A DNA stretch of 16,060 nucleotides from Spirochaetota bacterium. GTDB taxonomy: Bacteria > Spirochaetota > Spirochaetia > Treponematales > Breznakiellaceae. A model generated the notes under the pieces. The model made no database searches. It was not told where the DNA came from and saw nothing but the letters and a program-made list of their open reading frames with translations. Positions 14,765-16,060 of the stretch are shown here, piece by piece (within the stretch, counting starts at the first letter, position 1; each line of letters begins with the position of its first letter). The stretch lies in assembly GCA_023406985.1 (NCBI GenBank), contig JAEXTK010000252.1, forward strand, positions 1 through 16,060, in the 5' to 3' direction. Position numbers and translations under genes: made by a program.

Positions 14765-14794
14765 AATCTAGTAATTTATGACTTGTTTGGTCAA
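14765..14794 (-). promoter_or_regulatory. Candidate promoter of the dehydrogenase-hydrolase operon
   Basis: On the minus strand TTGACC (14794-14789, five of six matches), an 18-base spacer and TAGATT (14770-14765, four of six matches). The leader would be about 30 bases and include the GAGAGG site. It overlaps the -35 of the divergent E1 promoter. Confidence 0.4.
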
Positions 14795-14811
14795 ATTTTA
14801 TCCGCTATCTT
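14783..14811 (+). promoter_or_regulatory. Candidate promoter of the E1 dehydrogenase gene
   Basis: TTGTTT (14783-14788), a 17-base spacer and TATCTT (14806-14811, four of six matches). Transcription would start near 14818 with a leader of about 30 bases carrying GGAGGA (14832-14837), which is 11 bases from the ATG, a little far. Confidence 0.35.
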
Positions 14812-14822
14812 AGGCGGACCAA
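14787..14822. repeat. Nested inverted repeats over the E1 promoter
   Basis: TTGGTC (14787-14792) is inverted as GACCAA (14817-14822); inside it TCCGC (14801-14805) is inverted as GCGGA (14814-14818). The inner repeat frames the proposed -10 box and the outer one spans the -35 of the divergent operon, so a regulator binding here could control both directions. Confidence 0.5.
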
Positions 14823-14848
14823 CGGAAAAGCGGAGGAGTAGGCAACGG

Positions 14849-16060
14849 ATGACCACGAAAACGGAAACGCAGGTCCCGACCACCGAGCGGCTCGTCGGCG
14901 ACCTCCCCCTCCGGCCGGAGGAAATTCTCTCCGATTACCGGCTCGCGGTGCGGTCCCGCCACGCTTCGGTGATCGGACGGCGGGAAGTCCTCAACGGCAA
15001 AGCGAAATTCGGCATCTTCGGCGACGGTAAGGAACTGGCCCAACTCGCCATGGCGCGCGCCTCCCGGCAGGGAGACTGGCGGTCCGGCTACTACCGCGAC
15101 CAGACCTGGCTGCTCGCCCTCGGCGTCCTCACCCTGGAACAGCACTTCGCCCAACTCTTCGCCGAAACGGATCCCGGCCGCGAACCCCATATGGGCGGCA
15201 GGTCGATGAACGGGCACTTCTCCACCCACTACCTCGATGAGGAAGGTAATTGGCTGGACCAGACGACGCAGTTCAACTCGTCAGCCGACGTGTCCCCGAC
15301 GGCGTCCCAGATGCCGCGCGCCGTCGGCCTCGCCTATGCCTCGGTCATCTACCGGAAACTCGGCCGGGCGGGCGGCCCGGGAGGCGCCGGCCTGGACGCG
15401 AGCGGCTTCTCCCGCGGCGGCGACGAGGTGACCTGGGCGACCATCGGCAACGCTTCGGCGGCCGAAGGCCTCTTCTGGGAAGCCGTCAACGCGATCGGCG
15501 TCCTCGGCGCCCCCGCCGTGATCGTGGTTTACGACGACGGCTACGGCATCACCGTGCCCAACCGGTTCCAGATGGTGAAGGAGAGCATCGGCGCGGCGCT
15601 GGAAGGTTTCCGGCGCGATGCCGCCCGCCCCGACGAACGCGGCCTCGACCTCTACTCCGTCGCGGGCTGGGACTACCCCGCCCTCCTCTCCGCCTTCGCC
15701 GAAGCGGCGGCGAAGGCGCGGGCCGACCACGTCCCCGCCCTCGTCCACGTCGTCGACTGTACCCAACCCCTCGGGCATTCCTCTTCCGGATCCCAGGAGC
15801 GGTACAAGAGCGCGGAGCGCATGGCGTGGGAGCAGGAATTCGATTGCCTTGCCCGGTTCCGCTCCTGGATCCTGGCCGCGGGGGCGGCCACCGCGGACGA
15901 GCTATCCCGCATCGAGGAGGAGGAGAGGCTCCGCGTGGAGGACGCGCGCAAGGCGGCCTACGAGGCCTGCCGCCTCCCGATCCGCGCGGAACGCGACCGC
16001 GCCGTCGACCTGCTCCGGCAGACCGCCGAGGCGCTCCTCGCGGAGGAGACGGGGGAGCGC
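14849..16060 (+). CDS. Fused-type 2-oxoacid dehydrogenase E1 component (alpha part; 3' partial)
   Basis: The frame is open from the ATG at 14849 to the window end (404 codons), so the C-terminal part is missing. The visible part is the E1-alpha thiamine diphosphate domain: YYRDQT (81-86), the cofactor region ATIGNASAAEGLFWEAVNAI (197-216) running to VVYDDGYGITVPN (226-238), and the active-site loop QPLGHSSSGSQERYK (306-320) with H310. The canonical GDG...NN thiamine motif is here GNA...DDG, as in the fused alpha/beta E1 proteins of Bacteroidetes and spirochaetes annotated as branched-chain (2-oxoisovalerate) dehydrogenase E1. The continuing chain after residue 340 without a stop, where E1-alpha usually ends, fits the fused type. 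It would decarboxylate branched 2-oxoacids and pass the acyl group to E2. E2 and E3 genes are not in the window. Confidence 0.85.
   Translation, partial: MTTKTETQVPTTERLVGDLPLRPEEILSDYRLAVRSRHASVIGRREVLNGKAKFGIFGDGKELAQLAMARASRQGDWRSGYYRDQTWLLALGVLTLEQHFAQLFAETDPGREPHMGGRSMNGHFSTHYLDEEGNWLDQTTQFNSSADVSPTASQMPRAVGLAYASVIYRKLGRAGGPGGAGLDASGFSRGGDEVTWATIGNASAAEGLFWEAVNAIGVLGAPAVIVVYDDGYGITVPNRFQMVKESIGAALEGFRRDAARPDERGLDLYSVAGWDYPALLSAFAEAAAKARADHVPALVHVVDCTQPLGHSSSGSQERYKSAERMAWEQEFDCLARFRSWILAAGAATADELSRIEEEERLRVEDARKAAYEACRLPIRAERDRAVDLLRQTAEALLAEETGER

Noticed and set aside
1..16060. tRNA, rRNA, CRISPR repeats, insertion sequences or attachment sites
   Set aside because: No cloverleaf-like, regularly spaced repeat, transposase or integrase signal was seen by eye on either strand.

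Overview
The window is about two-thirds G+C, densely coded, and its gene content best fits a free-living or gut-associated high-GC spirochaete (Treponema/Spirochaeta-like). The clues are a Treponema-style chemoreceptor tip, a bacterial histone-fold protein of the Bdellovibrio/Leptospira type, a fused alpha/beta 2-oxoacid dehydrogenase E1, and a LytS-type sensor with a HisKA_2 kinase core. The taxonomy is inferred from protein character only. No rRNA, tRNA, IS element, prophage or CRISPR array is visible. Genes at both edges are cut: a histidine kinase at the 5' end and the E1 dehydrogenase at the 3' end.

Bases 1-1432 hold the C-terminal part of a histidine kinase whose H-box has Asn at the phospho-acceptor position, overlapped by a single-domain response regulator. 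Bases 1433-4358 hold a minus-strand 62-residue histone-fold gene, divergent from a plus-strand two-gene unit: a DUF819 membrane protein and a PLP enzyme of the sphingosine-1-phosphate lyase family. Bases 4425-6470 hold a second, paralogous single-domain response regulator, facing a LytS-5TM/PAS/HisKA_2 sensor kinase tail to tail.

Bases 6590-9135 (minus) form a lipid-synthesis pair: a FakA-FakB fusion (fatty acid kinase plus its acyl carrier) overlapping plsY by one base, so that acyl-phosphate made by the first protein is the substrate of the second. Bases 9267-12577 (plus) carry a six-TM chemoreceptor followed five bases later by a lipoprotein NlpC/P60 cell-wall hydrolase. The divergent start region between fakAB and the chemoreceptor has a strong -35/-10 pair placed so that the fakAB transcript would be leaderless.

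Bases 14729-12571 (minus) encode two exported enzymes, a PQQ-type aldose dehydrogenase and a dienelactone-hydrolase-family protein; the latter overlaps the NlpC/P60 gene end to end by 7 bp. Bases 14849-16060 (plus) start the fused E1 component of a branched-chain 2-oxoacid dehydrogenase, behind a control region with nested inverted repeats.

No wholly new multi-gene system is evident. The most notable items are the bacterial histone, the Asn-for-His kinase with a large insert inside its dimerisation hairpin, the DUF819/S1P-lyase pairing, and the FakA-FakB-PlsY arrangement.
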